DNA from: an uncultured Clostridia bacterium
GTDB taxonomy: Bacteria > Bacillota > Clostridia > Lachnospirales > Anaerotignaceae
Length of the DNA: 64,000 nucleotides
Direction: 5' to 3'
Assembly: GCA_910586765.1 (NCBI GenBank)
Contig: CAJUJJ010000016.1
Location: 5,274-69,273, forward strand
Shown here: positions 1 to 7,601 of the stretch, one piece after another
Layout: each line of letters begins with the position of its first letter
Numbering within the stretch: position 1 is the stretch's first letter
Position numbers and translations under genes: made by a program
The notes under the pieces: generated by a model
What the model saw: only the letters and a program-made list of their open reading frames with translations
The model's database searches: none
Told to the model about the DNA's origin: nothing

Positions 1-567
1 AAATTGTCAAGCTCTGATATTGATTTATTGGAATTAAATATCTCTTGTCCAAACGTAACAGAAGGTGGTATTACATTTGGTACAGACACTAAAATGGTAC
101 AGAAAGTCGTTTCAGAAGTTAAAAAATATGCTAAACAACCTTTGATTATAAAGTTAACACCTAATGTTACAGATATTACAGAAATCGCTAAGGCTGCTGT
201 ATATGGAGGAGCAAATGCATTGTCACTTATAAATACATTACAAGGAATGAAAATTGACATCTATAAAAGAAAAACGGTTTTAGCCAATAAAATAGGAGGA
301 TTTTCTGGGCCAGCAATTAAACCTATAGCAGTGCGTATGGTGTATCAAGTAGCGAAAGCTGTTGATGTACCCATTATTGGAATGGGGGGGATTTCTAACA
401 CTGAAGATGCTATTGAATTTATTATGGCTGGTGCAACTGCAATAGCAGTAGGAACAGCAAATTTTTCTAATCCAATGGCTACTATAGAAATAATAGAAGG
501 TATTCAAGCATATATGGAACGCTACAATATAAAAAATATAGCAGATATTAGAGGTATTATTGATTAA
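1..567 (+). CDS. pyrD: Dihydroorotate dehydrogenase, class 1B catalytic subunit (5'-truncated)
   Basis: This is the C-terminal 188 codons of a TIM-barrel, FMN-dependent dihydroorotate dehydrogenase, which oxidises dihydroorotate to orotate in pyrimidine synthesis. The reading frame is open from base 1, so the true start lies upstream; family members have about 300 residues, so roughly the first third is missing. The visible part contains the NISCPN signature near the active-site loop and the late GMGGIS and AVGTANF segments that hold the FMN phosphate. These fit the class 1B (PyrDB) type, which works with an electron-transfer subunit (PyrK) that would lie outside the window. The stop is 13 bases before the start of pyrE, so the two are co-transcribed. 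Confidence 0.95.
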   Translation, partial: KLSSSDIDLLELNISCPNVTEGGITFGTDTKMVQKVVSEVKKYAKQPLIIKLTPNVTDITEIAKAAVYGGANALSLINTLQGMKIDIYKRKTVLANKIGGFSGPAIKPIAVRMVYQVAKAVDVPIIGMGGISNTEDAIEFIMAGATAIAVGTANFSNPMATIEIIEGIQAYMERYNIKNIADIRGIID

Positions 568-580
568 AAGGAGAATTAAT

Positions 581-1243
581 ATGTTAACAAATAACAAAAA
601 AGAATTTATTGAATTTATGATAAAATCAGATGTATTACGTTTTGGAGAATTTAAAACAAAAAGTGGACGTTTGACACCTTATTTTGTAAATACGGGTAAT
701 TATAAAACAGGAAAACAAATTTCTATACTAGGTAAGTTTTATGCTAAATTGATAAAGGATACTTGTGGTGATAATTTTGATTGTATGTTTGGACCTGCTT
801 ATAAAGGTATTCCTTTAGTTACAACAACAGCTGTTTCTCTTGCAACAGAACATAATATAGATAAACCTTATTTTTTTAACAGAAAAGAAATAAAAGACCA
901 TGGAGAGGGTGGAAATTTGGTTGGTTATCAACCAAAAGATAATGATAATATAATTATTATTGAAGATGTTATTACTGCTGGAACTGCAATACGTGAAACA
1001 ATGCCCGTTTTAAAAAATTCAGCAAATGTAAATGTTACACATATGTTTATTTCTGTAAATCGTTGTGAAGTAGGGAACGTTGAAGGAAAAACTGCAATTA
1101 TGGAAGTAAGTGATGAATTTGGCATCAAGGTACATTCTATTATTTCTGTAAAAGATATTTATGAATATCTTAAAGAGCAACAAAAATACGATAATATATT
1201 AAAGTTAATGGAAAAATATATGGCTCAGTATTGTATTTTCTAA
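581..1243 (+). CDS. pyrE: Orotate phosphoribosyltransferase
   Basis: This 220-residue cytosolic enzyme joins orotate to PRPP to give orotidine monophosphate, the step after PyrD. The PRPP-binding loop is at residues 124-137 (IIIIEDVITAGTA), the GPAYKGIPL segment at 71-79, and the flexible catalytic loop RKEIKDHGEGG at 101-111. I chose the ATG at 581 because AAAAGGAG lies just upstream; the in-frame TTG at 560 would overlap the pyrD stop and has no such site. Length and motifs match the family. It is the last recognisable gene of the pyrimidine cluster here. Confidence 0.96.
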   Translation: MLTNNKKEFIEFMIKSDVLRFGEFKTKSGRLTPYFVNTGNYKTGKQISILGKFYAKLIKDTCGDNFDCMFGPAYKGIPLVTTTAVSLATEHNIDKPYFFNRKEIKDHGEGGNLVGYQPKDNDNIIIIEDVITAGTAIRETMPVLKNSANVNVTHMFISVNRCEVGNVEGKTAIMEVSDEFGIKVHSIISVKDIYEYLKEQQKYDNILKLMEKYMAQYCIF

Positions 1244-1302
1244 TATTATTATATTAGAAAAACGCTATTAGTAATAATGACTTAATGTATGGAGGAATAT
1301 TT

Positions 1303-2082
1303 TTGAAAAAAAATAAAAAGGCAATTCTCGTAATAAGCTTTGGTACAAGTTATATAGATACTATGGAAAAAACAATAGGAGCTATTGAAAAAGAAATACA
1401 ATACACTTATACTAATTATAAGATATATCGTGCATTTACCAGTCAAATAATCATAAATAAGCTTGAGAAAAGAGACAATATTAAAATTAATACAGTAAAA
1501 GAGGCCATGGAAGAAATCATAAAAGAGGGTTATGATACTGTTATTTGTCAGCCAACACATATTATGCATGGCATAGAATATGAAAAAATGATAAATGCAG
1601 TAAAACCTTATGAAGAATTAATTAATATACGATATGGAGCCCCTTTATTGTCTTCTTCTGAAGATTATGATAAAGTAGTACAGGCTATTATGAAGGAAAG
1701 TTCTTATTTACATGAAAATGATACTCTTATTTTAATAGGACATGGTACAGAGCACTTTGCTGACGCTTCCTATGCAGCATTAAATTATCGTTTTGCAGCA
1801 AATGGATATAATAATGTATTAGTAGGAACAGTGGAGGGTTATCCAAATATGGAAACTGTTTTTAAAAAGTTAAAAATAAAGAATGTACATACTGTTTATA
1901 TTGCACCATTTATGATTGTAGCAGGCGACCATGCTAATAATGATATTTGTGGTGATAAAAAAAATTCTTGGAGAATGAATTTATTATCTCAAGGATATGA
2001 TGTTAAAACAATTTTAAAAGGGTTAGGAGAATATAAAAGAATTCGTAATATTTTTATAGAACATATTAAAAATGTTATGTAA
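1303..2082 (+). CDS. cbiK: Sirohydrochlorin cobaltochelatase
   Basis: This 259-residue protein is a CbiK-type class II chelatase, which inserts cobalt into sirohydrochlorin at the entry to the anaerobic cobalamin pathway. Both metal-binding histidine motifs are present: GHGTEH (His147) and AGDHANND (His210), close to the positions of the two essential histidines in the Salmonella enzyme. The frame is open from an ATG at 1285, but TGGAGGA lies inside that stretch about seven bases before a TTG at 1303, so I place the start there. There is no signal peptide, so it is the cytoplasmic form. No cobalamin riboswitch is visible in front of it. Another pathway gene, cbiL, is 42 kb away. Confidence 0.92.
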   Translation: MKKNKKAILVISFGTSYIDTMEKTIGAIEKEIQYTYTNYKIYRAFTSQIIINKLEKRDNIKINTVKEAMEEIIKEGYDTVICQPTHIMHGIEYEKMINAVKPYEELINIRYGAPLLSSSEDYDKVVQAIMKESSYLHENDTLILIGHGTEHFADASYAALNYRFAANGYNNVLVGTVEGYPNMETVFKKLKIKNVHTVYIAPFMIVAGDHANNDICGDKKNSWRMNLLSQGYDVKTILKGLGEYKRIRNIFIEHIKNVM

Positions 2083-2220
2083 ATAAAATTTAATTAATAT
2101 GTATTGATATGTATTATATAAATTTTTTTAATTTATATTACATTTATAATAATAACATTGCTTTTATTGATAAAATATGCTATATTTTTACCAATATATA
2201 TATAAAGAAAGGAATTACTT

Positions 2221-2751
2221 ATGAAAAAGGAAAACGTTATGGAAACTTTAAAGCAACCAAGAATTTTAACTGGTGTTGCTATGTTCATTGCTCTTAATGT
2301 TATATTAAATTATTTTAATGTTATGATTGGAAATACTTTAAGAATTGGTATTTCTTTTTTACCTATCGCTGTATGCGGTATGTTATATGGTTCAATGATT
2401 GGTGGTATTGCTGGAGCAGTTGGTGATATTGTAGGGTTTATTACAAAACCAACTGGTGATGGTTACTTTTTTGGCTTTACAATTAGTGCTTTTGTTGTTG
2501 GGTATTTATTTGGCTTATTATTACACCATAAACCGATTACATTAGCAAGAATAGCTGGAGCAGTATTATTATATACTATTATTATTACATTAGTGTTATC
2601 TCCATTATGGCTTTCTATGTTATATGGTTCTTCGTTATTTGCAATTCCACGTATTTACAAAGCTATTTTACAATATCCTATCAATGTAGTGATGTTATAT
2701 ACTGTAACAAAATGTTTATCACAATATAATATTATAAATCGTATTTGTTAG
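2221..2751 (+). CDS. folT: ECF transporter S component, folate (FolT) type
   Basis: This is a small (176 residue) integral membrane protein with about six hydrophobic segments, the substrate-binding S component of an energy-coupling factor vitamin transporter. The segment RIGISFLPIAVCGMLYG and the following GDIVGFITKPTGDGYFFGFT resemble the folate-family S components. The shared EcfAA'T energising module is not in the window. The ATG at 2221 follows AAGAAAGGA at a normal distance; a second ATG at 2239 lacks one. The neighbour CbiK also serves vitamin metabolism, but the gap of 138 bases suggests separate transcription. Substrate assignment is by resemblance only; another pterin or vitamin is possible. 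Confidence 0.78.
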   Translation: MKKENVMETLKQPRILTGVAMFIALNVILNYFNVMIGNTLRIGISFLPIAVCGMLYGSMIGGIAGAVGDIVGFITKPTGDGYFFGFTISAFVVGYLFGLLLHHKPITLARIAGAVLLYTIIITLVLSPLWLSMLYGSSLFAIPRIYKAILQYPINVVMLYTVTKCLSQYNIINRIC

Positions 2752-2770
2752 TAAGTCTTTTCAATTCTAA

Positions 2771-2815
2771 TAATAAAGTGAAAACTTTTAAGTTTTCACT
2801 TTATTATTTTTATCA
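2771..2815 (+). terminator. Rho-independent terminator after folT
   Basis: A perfect 16-bp inverted repeat (2771-2786 with 2791-2806, loop TTTA) is followed by a T-rich tract. It overlaps the left arm of a second perfect hairpin at 2801-2840. Confidence 0.85.
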
Positions 2816-2840
2816 ATACTGTTATTGATAAAAATAATAA
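2801..2840. repeat. Perfect 18-bp inverted repeat overlapping the folT terminator
   Basis: Bases 2801-2818 and 2823-2840 are perfect reverse complements around a 4-base loop (CTGT). The left arm shares six bases (2801-2806) with the right arm of the previous hairpin, so both cannot form at once in one RNA. Read on the minus strand it sits just after the decayed permease fragment and may have been that gene's terminator. Confidence 0.7.
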
Positions 2841-2872
2841 GTTTAAGGAGTTTAGATAGATATAAAATCTTA

Positions 2873-3124
2873 TTATTCCCATTTAAAAAATTTAACAGTT
2901 ATACCAAAGCAAATTAATGTAATCATTATCATAACAAGAAATGTAGCTTTCATTAATTGAATGCTCTGCGTTATAGAAAAGAAATTCACAATTTTTTGTA
3001 TAGTACTAGGTATAATTTCAAAATGGAGTGTCGTACCTGAAAAAATCAATGAAGGAAAATTTAATATAGAAGTAATTACACTTTCACTTTTTGTATTTCT
3101 ATCAATATTTTCAAAAAAGTATTG
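2873..3124 (-). pseudogene. Remnant of an ABC-2 type transporter permease (C-terminal part)
   Basis: On the minus strand, 83 codons are open between an in-frame stop at 3125-3127 and the stop TAA at 2873-2875, with no plausible start or ribosome binding site at the front. The translation includes ILNFPSLIFSGTTLHFEIIP followed by TIQKIVNFFSITQSIQLMKA and a hydrophobic last helix ending in KFFKWE. This is the characteristic end of ABC-2 drug or bacteriocin-type permeases (the FP..FFSG..P.E..P and LTQGI.LMK pattern). A full permease has 240-370 residues, so most of the gene and the partner ATPase are gone. I read it as a decaying fragment, not a gene. Confidence 0.7.
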
Positions 3125-3137
3125 CTACCAAAAATAA

Positions 3138-3202
3138 AGTAATGTAAATTTAACATTACTATAATTAGTTTACTAGTATTATTTTATGTCAACATTAATG
3201 TT
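3138..3202. repeat. Two AT-rich palindromes containing AACATTA
   Basis: An 8-bp inverted repeat (AGTAATGT at 3138-3145, ACATTACT at 3153-3160) and a perfect 12-base palindrome AACATTAATGTT (3191-3202) lie between the permease remnant and the feo promoter. They could be operator sites left from the lost ABC transporter, or chance in AT-rich DNA. Confidence 0.3.
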
Positions 3203-3227
3203 ATATAAAATTATTTTATATTATCTA

Positions 3228-3256
3228 TTGACAAATATAATTAGTTAATGTAAACT
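3228..3256 (+). promoter_or_regulatory. Promoter of the feo operon
   Basis: A consensus -35 box TTGACA (3228-3233) is followed after 17 bases by TAAACT (3251-3256, four of six matches to TATAAT). The leader to the first feoA start is about 90 bases. Confidence 0.65.
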
Positions 3257-3292
3257 AACTTATATAAGAGTTAGTTAAAACTAATATAAGTT
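3241..3292. promoter_or_regulatory. Inverted repeats over and after the feo promoter, candidate metalloregulator operator
   Basis: Two TTAGTT...AACTAA inverted repeats occur at 3241-3258 (six-base spacer, covering the -10 box) and 3271-3284 (two-base spacer). The second lies inside a larger dyad, AACTTATAT at 3257-3265 with ATATAAGTT at 3284-3292. DtxR/IdeR/MntR family repressors bind TTAGG-type palindromes in front of iron or manganese uptake genes, so an iron-sensing DtxR-type repressor is the best guess. No regulator gene is in the window. The classical Fur box is not evident. Confidence 0.5.
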
Positions 3293-3349
3293 ATATAATT
3301 TTTTATATTTTTAGTAAATGTTATTGTACTATAAAAGGAGGTATTTTTG

Positions 3350-3562
3350 ATGCCTTTAATAATGGCAGAAACTGGTGTAATACAATTTATAAAAAAAATT
3401 AATGGAAAAGATGATATAAAACAATTTTTAAAAAATTTAGGATTTATAGAAGGAAGTGAAGTTATAATTATATCTCAAATACAAGGAAATGTAATTGTAA
3501 AAATAAAAGAAACTCGTATTGCTATTAGCAAAACTATGGCGAGTAAAATTATAGTTCGATAG
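3350..3562 (+). CDS. feoA: FeoA domain protein, first copy
   Basis: A 70-residue cytoplasmic protein with the SH3-like beta-barrel fold of FeoA, the small partner of the ferrous iron transporter FeoB. The pattern is a short helix, then LGFIEGSEVIIISQIQGNVIVKI and an ending in which small residues precede ASKIIV. AAAGGAGG lies eight bases before the ATG at 3350; a TTG directly in front (3347) is less likely. It is the first gene of a four-gene unit, 13 bases before the second FeoA. Tandem FeoA genes before FeoB are common in clostridia. Confidence 0.88.
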   Translation: MPLIMAETGVIQFIKKINGKDDIKQFLKNLGFIEGSEVIIISQIQGNVIVKIKETRIAISKTMASKIIVR

Positions 3563-3575
3563 GAGAGGATTTGAT

Positions 3576-3797
3576 TTGAAAACATTAAAAGAAGTAAAAG
3601 TAGGAGAAACTGTCATTGTATTAAAATTAATAGGAAATGGTGCAGTAAAGAGAAGAATTATGGATATGGGCATCACAAAAGGTACAGAAATATTTGTAAG
3701 AAAAGTAGCACCATTAGGTGACCCCATAGAAATAAAAGTAAGAGGATATGAACTTTCACTAAGAAAAGCAGATGCAGAAATGATTTTAATTGCATAG
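3576..3797 (+). CDS. feoA: FeoA domain protein, second copy
   Basis: A 73-residue FeoA. The sequence runs from LKEVKVGETVIVLKLIGNGAVKRRIMDMGITKGTE through a typical VAPLGDPIEIKVRGYELSLR segment, the best conserved part of the family, and ends in DAEMILI. This copy is closer to the FeoA consensus than the first. It starts at a TTG (3576) seven bases after GGAGAGG. It probably docks on the FeoB cytoplasmic domain; the exact role of FeoA is still debated in the literature. It lies 20 bases ahead of feoB. Confidence 0.92.
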   Translation: MKTLKEVKVGETVIVLKLIGNGAVKRRIMDMGITKGTEIFVRKVAPLGDPIEIKVRGYELSLRKADAEMILIA

Positions 3798-3817
3798 TAT
3801 AGAAAGGGGAGGATATA

Positions 3818-5956
3818 ATGGCTATTAATATAGCACTTGCAGGAAATCCAAATTGCGGAAAAACAACAATGTTTAATGATTTAACAGGAAGTTCTCAATA
3901 TGTAGGAAATTGGCCAGGAGTGACTGTAGAAAAAAAAGAGGGGTTATTAAAAGGATATAAAGATGTTAATATTATTGATTTACCAGGTATTTATTCTCTT
4001 TCTCCTTATACATTAGAAGAAGTAGTAACAAGAGATTATATCATTAATGAACGTCCAGATGTTATATTAAATTTAGTAGATGCTTCTAATATTGAAAGAA
4101 ATCTTTATTTAACAACACAATTATTAGAAATGGGAATACCTGTTGTCATTGCTATGAATATGATGGACATTGTAAAAAAACGTGGTGACATTATTAATAT
4201 TTCAGAATTAAGTAAAGTACTTGGTTGTGAAATTGTAGAAACATCTGCATTAAAAGGACAGGGAACTATGGAAGCAGCAAAAGCAGCATTAAAAGCAGTA
4301 GAACAAGAAATAAAGCCTGTTAAAAAAGTTTTTCAGCAAAATATAGAAAAGGCTTTACAAGATATAACGTCAATTATTAAAGATGCTACAAATAAACAAC
4401 AACTAAGATGGTTTTCTATAAAAATATTTGAAAGAGACGAAAAAATATTAAATAGATTTCAATTTAGTAATGATATAATAGAAAAACTAGAAGGTATTAT
4501 TTCTGAATGTGAAAATAGCTTAGATGATGATAGTGAGAGTATTATTACAAATGAAAGATACGAATACATAAATAGCTTCATTAAAAAATTTGTAACAAGG
4601 AAAAATACAAATAATATGACAATATCCGATAAAATTGACCGTTTTGTTACAAATAGACTTTTTGCATTACCATTTTTTGCAGTAGTAATGTGGTTAGTAT
4701 ATTATATTTCAGTTTCTACAGTAGGAACAATAGCGACAGATTGGACAAATGATATATTGGTTGGAGAGATTATACAAAAAAATGTAGCTACATTTTTAGA
4801 AAATATAGGAACAGTAGAATGGCTTCAAGGTTTAATTGTTGATGGTATTATAGGTGGTGTAGGGGCAGTTATTGGATTTTTGCCACAAATGCTTGTATTA
4901 TTCTTTTTCCTTTCTATATTAGAAGATTGTGGCTATATGGCACGTATTGCATTTATTATGGATAGAATTTTCAGAAAATTTGGTCTATCAGGAAAATCTT
5001 TTATACCGATGTTAATTGGAACAGGTTGTGGTGTTCCTGGTGTAATGGCTTCTCGAACAATCGAAAATGAAAAAGACAGAAAAATGACAATTATGACAAC
5101 AACATTTATTCCTTGTGGAGCAAAATTACCTATTATTGCATTAATTGCAGGTGCCTTATTTTCAGAAAGCCATTGGGTTGCTCCTTCTGCTTATTTTATT
5201 GGAATAGGGGCTATTATTTTTTCTGGTATTTTATTAAAGAAAACAGTATTATTTGCTGGTGAGCCTGCACCTTTTGTTATGGAACTACCACCTTATCACA
5301 TACCATCAGTAAAAGGTGTATTTATTCATATGTGGGATAGGGGAAAATCATTTATAAAAAAAGCAGGTACAATTATATTTGTTGCTTGTGGTGTAATTTG
5401 GTTTTTACAGTCATTTAACTGGTCTTTACAAATGGTAGATGCAAGTGAATCTATACTAGCATCTATTGGAAATTTAATTGCACCTTTGTTTAAACCTTTA
5501 GGCTGGGGGAATTGGAAAGCAGCTGTAGCAACTATAACAGGACTAGTAGCAAAAGAAAATGTTGTTGGTACATTTGGTGTATTATATGGTATAGGAGAAG
5601 TTACAGAAGACGGTGCCGAAATTTGGACAAATTTACAAGGTACTTTTACTCAAGTATCTGCTTATTCCTTTTTAGCATTTAATCTATTATGTGCACCTTG
5701 CTTTGCTGCTATTGGAGCTATCAAAAGAGAAATGGGTAACTGGAAGTGGACATTAATTGCAGTAGGATACCAAACAGGTTTAGCCTATATTGTTTCGTTA
5801 TTAATTAATGTACTAGGTAATACATTATTATATGGTGCAAGTCCTATACCAGCAATAATTTGTATTGTAGCAATAATTATTGTTATTTCAATAATTTGCA
5901 TTAAGAGTAAGAAAGAAAATTTCATACATAAAAATCTAGTACAAACAATAAAATAA
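3818..5956 (+). CDS. feoB: Ferrous iron transporter FeoB
   Basis: A 712-residue inner membrane Fe2+ importer with an N-terminal GTPase domain. The G1 motif is AGNPNCGKT (8-16), G3 is DLPG (54-57) and G4 is NMMD (114-117). A helical GDI-like linker (about 165-265) leads to a membrane domain with two Gate motifs rich in Gly and Cys (for example GTGCGVPGVMASRTI and the LLCAPCFAAIGA segment). The ATG at 3818 follows AAAGGGGAGG. It is transcribed with the two feoA genes and a Cys-rich membrane protein, and it is probably iron-repressed through the upstream inverted repeats. Length is normal for the family. Confidence 0.98.
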   Translation: MAINIALAGNPNCGKTTMFNDLTGSSQYVGNWPGVTVEKKEGLLKGYKDVNIIDLPGIYSLSPYTLEEVVTRDYIINERPDVILNLVDASNIERNLYLTTQLLEMGIPVVIAMNMMDIVKKRGDIINISELSKVLGCEIVETSALKGQGTMEAAKAALKAVEQEIKPVKKVFQQNIEKALQDITSIIKDATNKQQLRWFSIKIFERDEKILNRFQFSNDIIEKLEGIISECENSLDDDSESIITNERYEYINSFIKKFVTRKNTNNMTISDKIDRFVTNRLFALPFFAVVMWLVYYISVSTVGTIATDWTNDILVGEIIQKNVATFLENIGTVEWLQGLIVDGIIGGVGAVIGFLPQMLVLFFFLSILEDCGYMARIAFIMDRIFRKFGLSGKSFIPMLIGTGCGVPGVMASRTIENEKDRKMTIMTTTFIPCGAKLPIIALIAGALFSESHWVAPSAYFIGIGAIIFSGILLKKTVLFAGEPAPFVMELPPYHIPSVKGVFIHMWDRGKSFIKKAGTIIFVACGVIWFLQSFNWSLQMVDASESILASIGNLIAPLFKPLGWGNWKAAVATITGLVAKENVVGTFGVLYGIGEVTEDGAEIWTNLQGTFTQVSAYSFLAFNLLCAPCFAAIGAIKREMGNWKWTLIAVGYQTGLAYIVSLLINVLGNTLLYGASPIPAIICIVAIIIVISIICIKSKKENFIHKNLVQTIK

Positions 5957-5974
5957 GAAAGGAGAAGAATATTA

Positions 5975-6115
5975 TTGGCTAACATAATAATAGGAAGTAT
6001 CGTATTTATTCTTGCAGTTCTAGCAATAAAAACTATTATTAAAAGCAAAGGCACTTGTAGTTGCGGTAGCAACAACTGCCATTGTTGTAATAATCATTGT
6101 CAAGACAAAAAATAA
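5975..6115 (+). CDS. FeoB-associated Cys-rich membrane protein
   Basis: A 46-residue protein. It starts at TTG 5975, about ten bases after AAAGGAGA, and has one N-terminal membrane helix (IIIGSIVFILAVLAI), a short basic stretch (KTIIKSK), and a Cys-rich tail with six cysteines (28, 30, 35, 37, 38, 42) and two histidines. This is the layout of the small FeoB-associated Cys-rich membrane proteins found after feoB in many anaerobes. They are thought to help iron transfer at the cytoplasmic face, but this is unproven. The orientation (basic residues and the Cys tail following the helix) puts the metal-binding tail in the cytoplasm. It is the last gene of the feo unit. Confidence 0.85.
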   Translation: MANIIIGSIVFILAVLAIKTIIKSKGTCSCGSNNCHCCNNHCQDKK

Positions 6116-6150
6116 AATTTAATTTTAGTATTCTTTAAATTATATTTAAA

Positions 6151-6190
6151 AAGACCATAATCTAAAAACGATAATGGTCTTTTTTTATAC
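6151..6190. terminator. Bidirectional terminator between the feo operon and the CAP gene
   Basis: AAGACCATAATC (6151-6162) pairs with GATAATGGTCTT (6170-6181) with one mismatch, and a T-run follows on the plus strand. The A-rich flank gives U-residues for the converging minus-strand gene. Confidence 0.85.
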
Positions 6191-6192
6191 TA

Positions 6193-7500
6193 TTAAAATG
6201 TAAATACAACTGTAGGTTCTTTATTTTCCTCTTTTTGTTTTGTTTGATTTAATTTTTCAGTATCTTTTTCAACAAAGTTTTGACCAGAGTAATAGTTATA
6301 TATAGAACCTTCTTTATATATAGAAGAAATACCCACATGAGTAAAATTTTCTCTTAACATATTAACACGATGACCTAATGAGTTAACCCATAAATTAAAT
6401 GTATCTATCGCTAACTTACGTCCAGCTACAATATTTTCTCCCCATGCAACAGTATCTTGTATGCCTGTTGCTAAAATTCTATCCTTATGAGTTGTGCCAT
6501 CTAAAGAATTATGTGCAAAATACCCCTTTTCTGCCATATCAATACAATGTGCTTGAGAAGATTGAACTAGTAAATTATCCCATTCTAAAATTGGTATTCC
6601 ATAATTCGTTCTAAATGTATTTAAAATATCAAAGTTTTCTTTAGCTTGTACATCTAAAAATTCTTGAGAATTATTAATTTCTTCATTTTGATAGGGAAGA
6701 AGAACTACTAAAACAGCATATATTTTATTGTCATTATTACTATCTTTATAAATTTTAATTTGCTTATCATCACTTTCGTTATCATAATCATAAATGGTAT
6801 CATATTTTATTTCATCATTTAACACAAATCCCTTTGTATTTGTATAATAACCAACAACTATATTATCTTTTATTGCAACCATAATAAACCTAGAGTAATC
6901 TTTATTATAAATATACCAATCTAAATTATATATACTTTTTTCAATACGACCTGGCTCTCCAAAGTTTTCTTTTAATTCTGAAATTTTCTGTCCTGTATAA
7001 ATTTTTTTACCCGCTAATAATAGTTCTATTCTTTCTAAATTATTATTATCCTGTTGTTCATTTGTTGTAATAAATACTGTTTTAGAAATATCATCCCATA
7101 AAACATCTGCTCCTACACTTTCAGCAATAAAACGAATTGGTACAAATGTTTTATCTTCTATAATAGTTGGAGCAGCATTTAATAATATTGTATTATTATT
7201 TTTTGACTTAACAGTAACGTTATCTATCTCCAATGTGTATGTATCATTTATTCCATATACATCAATGGTTTTTGTATTCTCATTCCATTTTATAGTAACA
7301 TCTAACGCATCACTAATATCACGTAGTGGAACTAAAGTATTATTTTCTATAATTTGAGGAGAGCAACTCATTTCTAATTGATTACCATTAACTTTTACAA
7401 AAATGTCATTTTTTGATATATTATTAGCATAAACTGAAGCAGTTCCTAATGAAAAAATAACAGATAAAATGCAAAAAAAATACTTTAATTTATAGTTCAA
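6193..7500 (-). CDS. Exported CAP (SCP/PR1) domain protein with copper amine oxidase-like N domain
   Basis: A 435-residue secreted protein. A signal peptide of about 25 residues ending at ASVYA is followed by a copper amine oxidase N-terminal-like domain (about 28-145, with the NNTLVPLRDI and DKTFVPIRFIAE repeats), a CAP-associated domain (about 155-280), and a CAP domain (about 290-415). The CAP domain carries the family histidines in QAHCIDMAEKGYFAHNS and the late GHRVNML motif. The N domain usually anchors or presents enzymes at the cell wall in Firmicutes. The CAP function in bacteria is largely unknown. It starts with TTG at 7500, nine bases after GGAGG, and has its own strong promoter. 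Confidence 0.88.
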   Translation of the reverse strand: MNYKLKYFFCILSVIFSLGTASVYANNISKNDIFVKVNGNQLEMSCSPQIIENNTLVPLRDISDALDVTIKWNENTKTIDVYGINDTYTLEIDNVTVKSKNNNTILLNAAPTIIEDKTFVPIRFIAESVGADVLWDDISKTVFITTNEQQDNNNLERIELLLAGKKIYTGQKISELKENFGEPGRIEKSIYNLDWYIYNKDYSRFIMVAIKDNIVVGYYTNTKGFVLNDEIKYDTIYDYDNESDDKQIKIYKDSNNDNKIYAVLVVLLPYQNEEINNSQEFLDVQAKENFDILNTFRTNYGIPILEWDNLLVQSSQAHCIDMAEKGYFAHNSLDGTTHKDRILATGIQDTVAWGENIVAGRKLAIDTFNLWVNSLGHRVNMLRENFTHVGISSIYKEGSIYNYYSGQNFVEKDTEKLNQTKQKEENKEPTVVFTF

Positions 7501-7535
7501 TGTAAAAAACCTCCTTGTTATAATTTAATAAAAAT

Positions 7536-7564
7536 ATTATAATATACTTTAATATATTTATCAA
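7536..7564 (-). promoter_or_regulatory. Promoter of the CAP-domain gene
   Basis: On the minus strand TTGATA (7564-7559) and TATAAT (7541-7536) are separated by 17 bases, about 35 bases before the TTG start. Confidence 0.65.
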
Positions 7565-7601
7565 TAGAAGGTATTATTTTTTAAGAAAGGAATATAAAGG
7601 T

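Noticed and set aside
280..597. Minus-strand open frame opposite pyrD, and many similar antisense frames through the window (for example 36718-36992 opposite fabK)
   Set aside because: They mirror real genes on the other strand, have no ribosome binding site and have low-complexity translations.
1244..1302. Cobalamin riboswitch before cbiK
   Set aside because: The gap is too short and has no B12-box; only a weak CTAATA/TATTAG repeat is present.
2083..2220. THF riboswitch before the FolT-like gene
   Set aside because: The 138-base gap is almost pure A/T and lacks the conserved G-rich core.
2109..2297. Small plus-strand frame overlapping the folT start
   Set aside because: Composition is Tyr/Asn/Ile from AT-rich DNA, and it overlaps a well supported gene in another frame.
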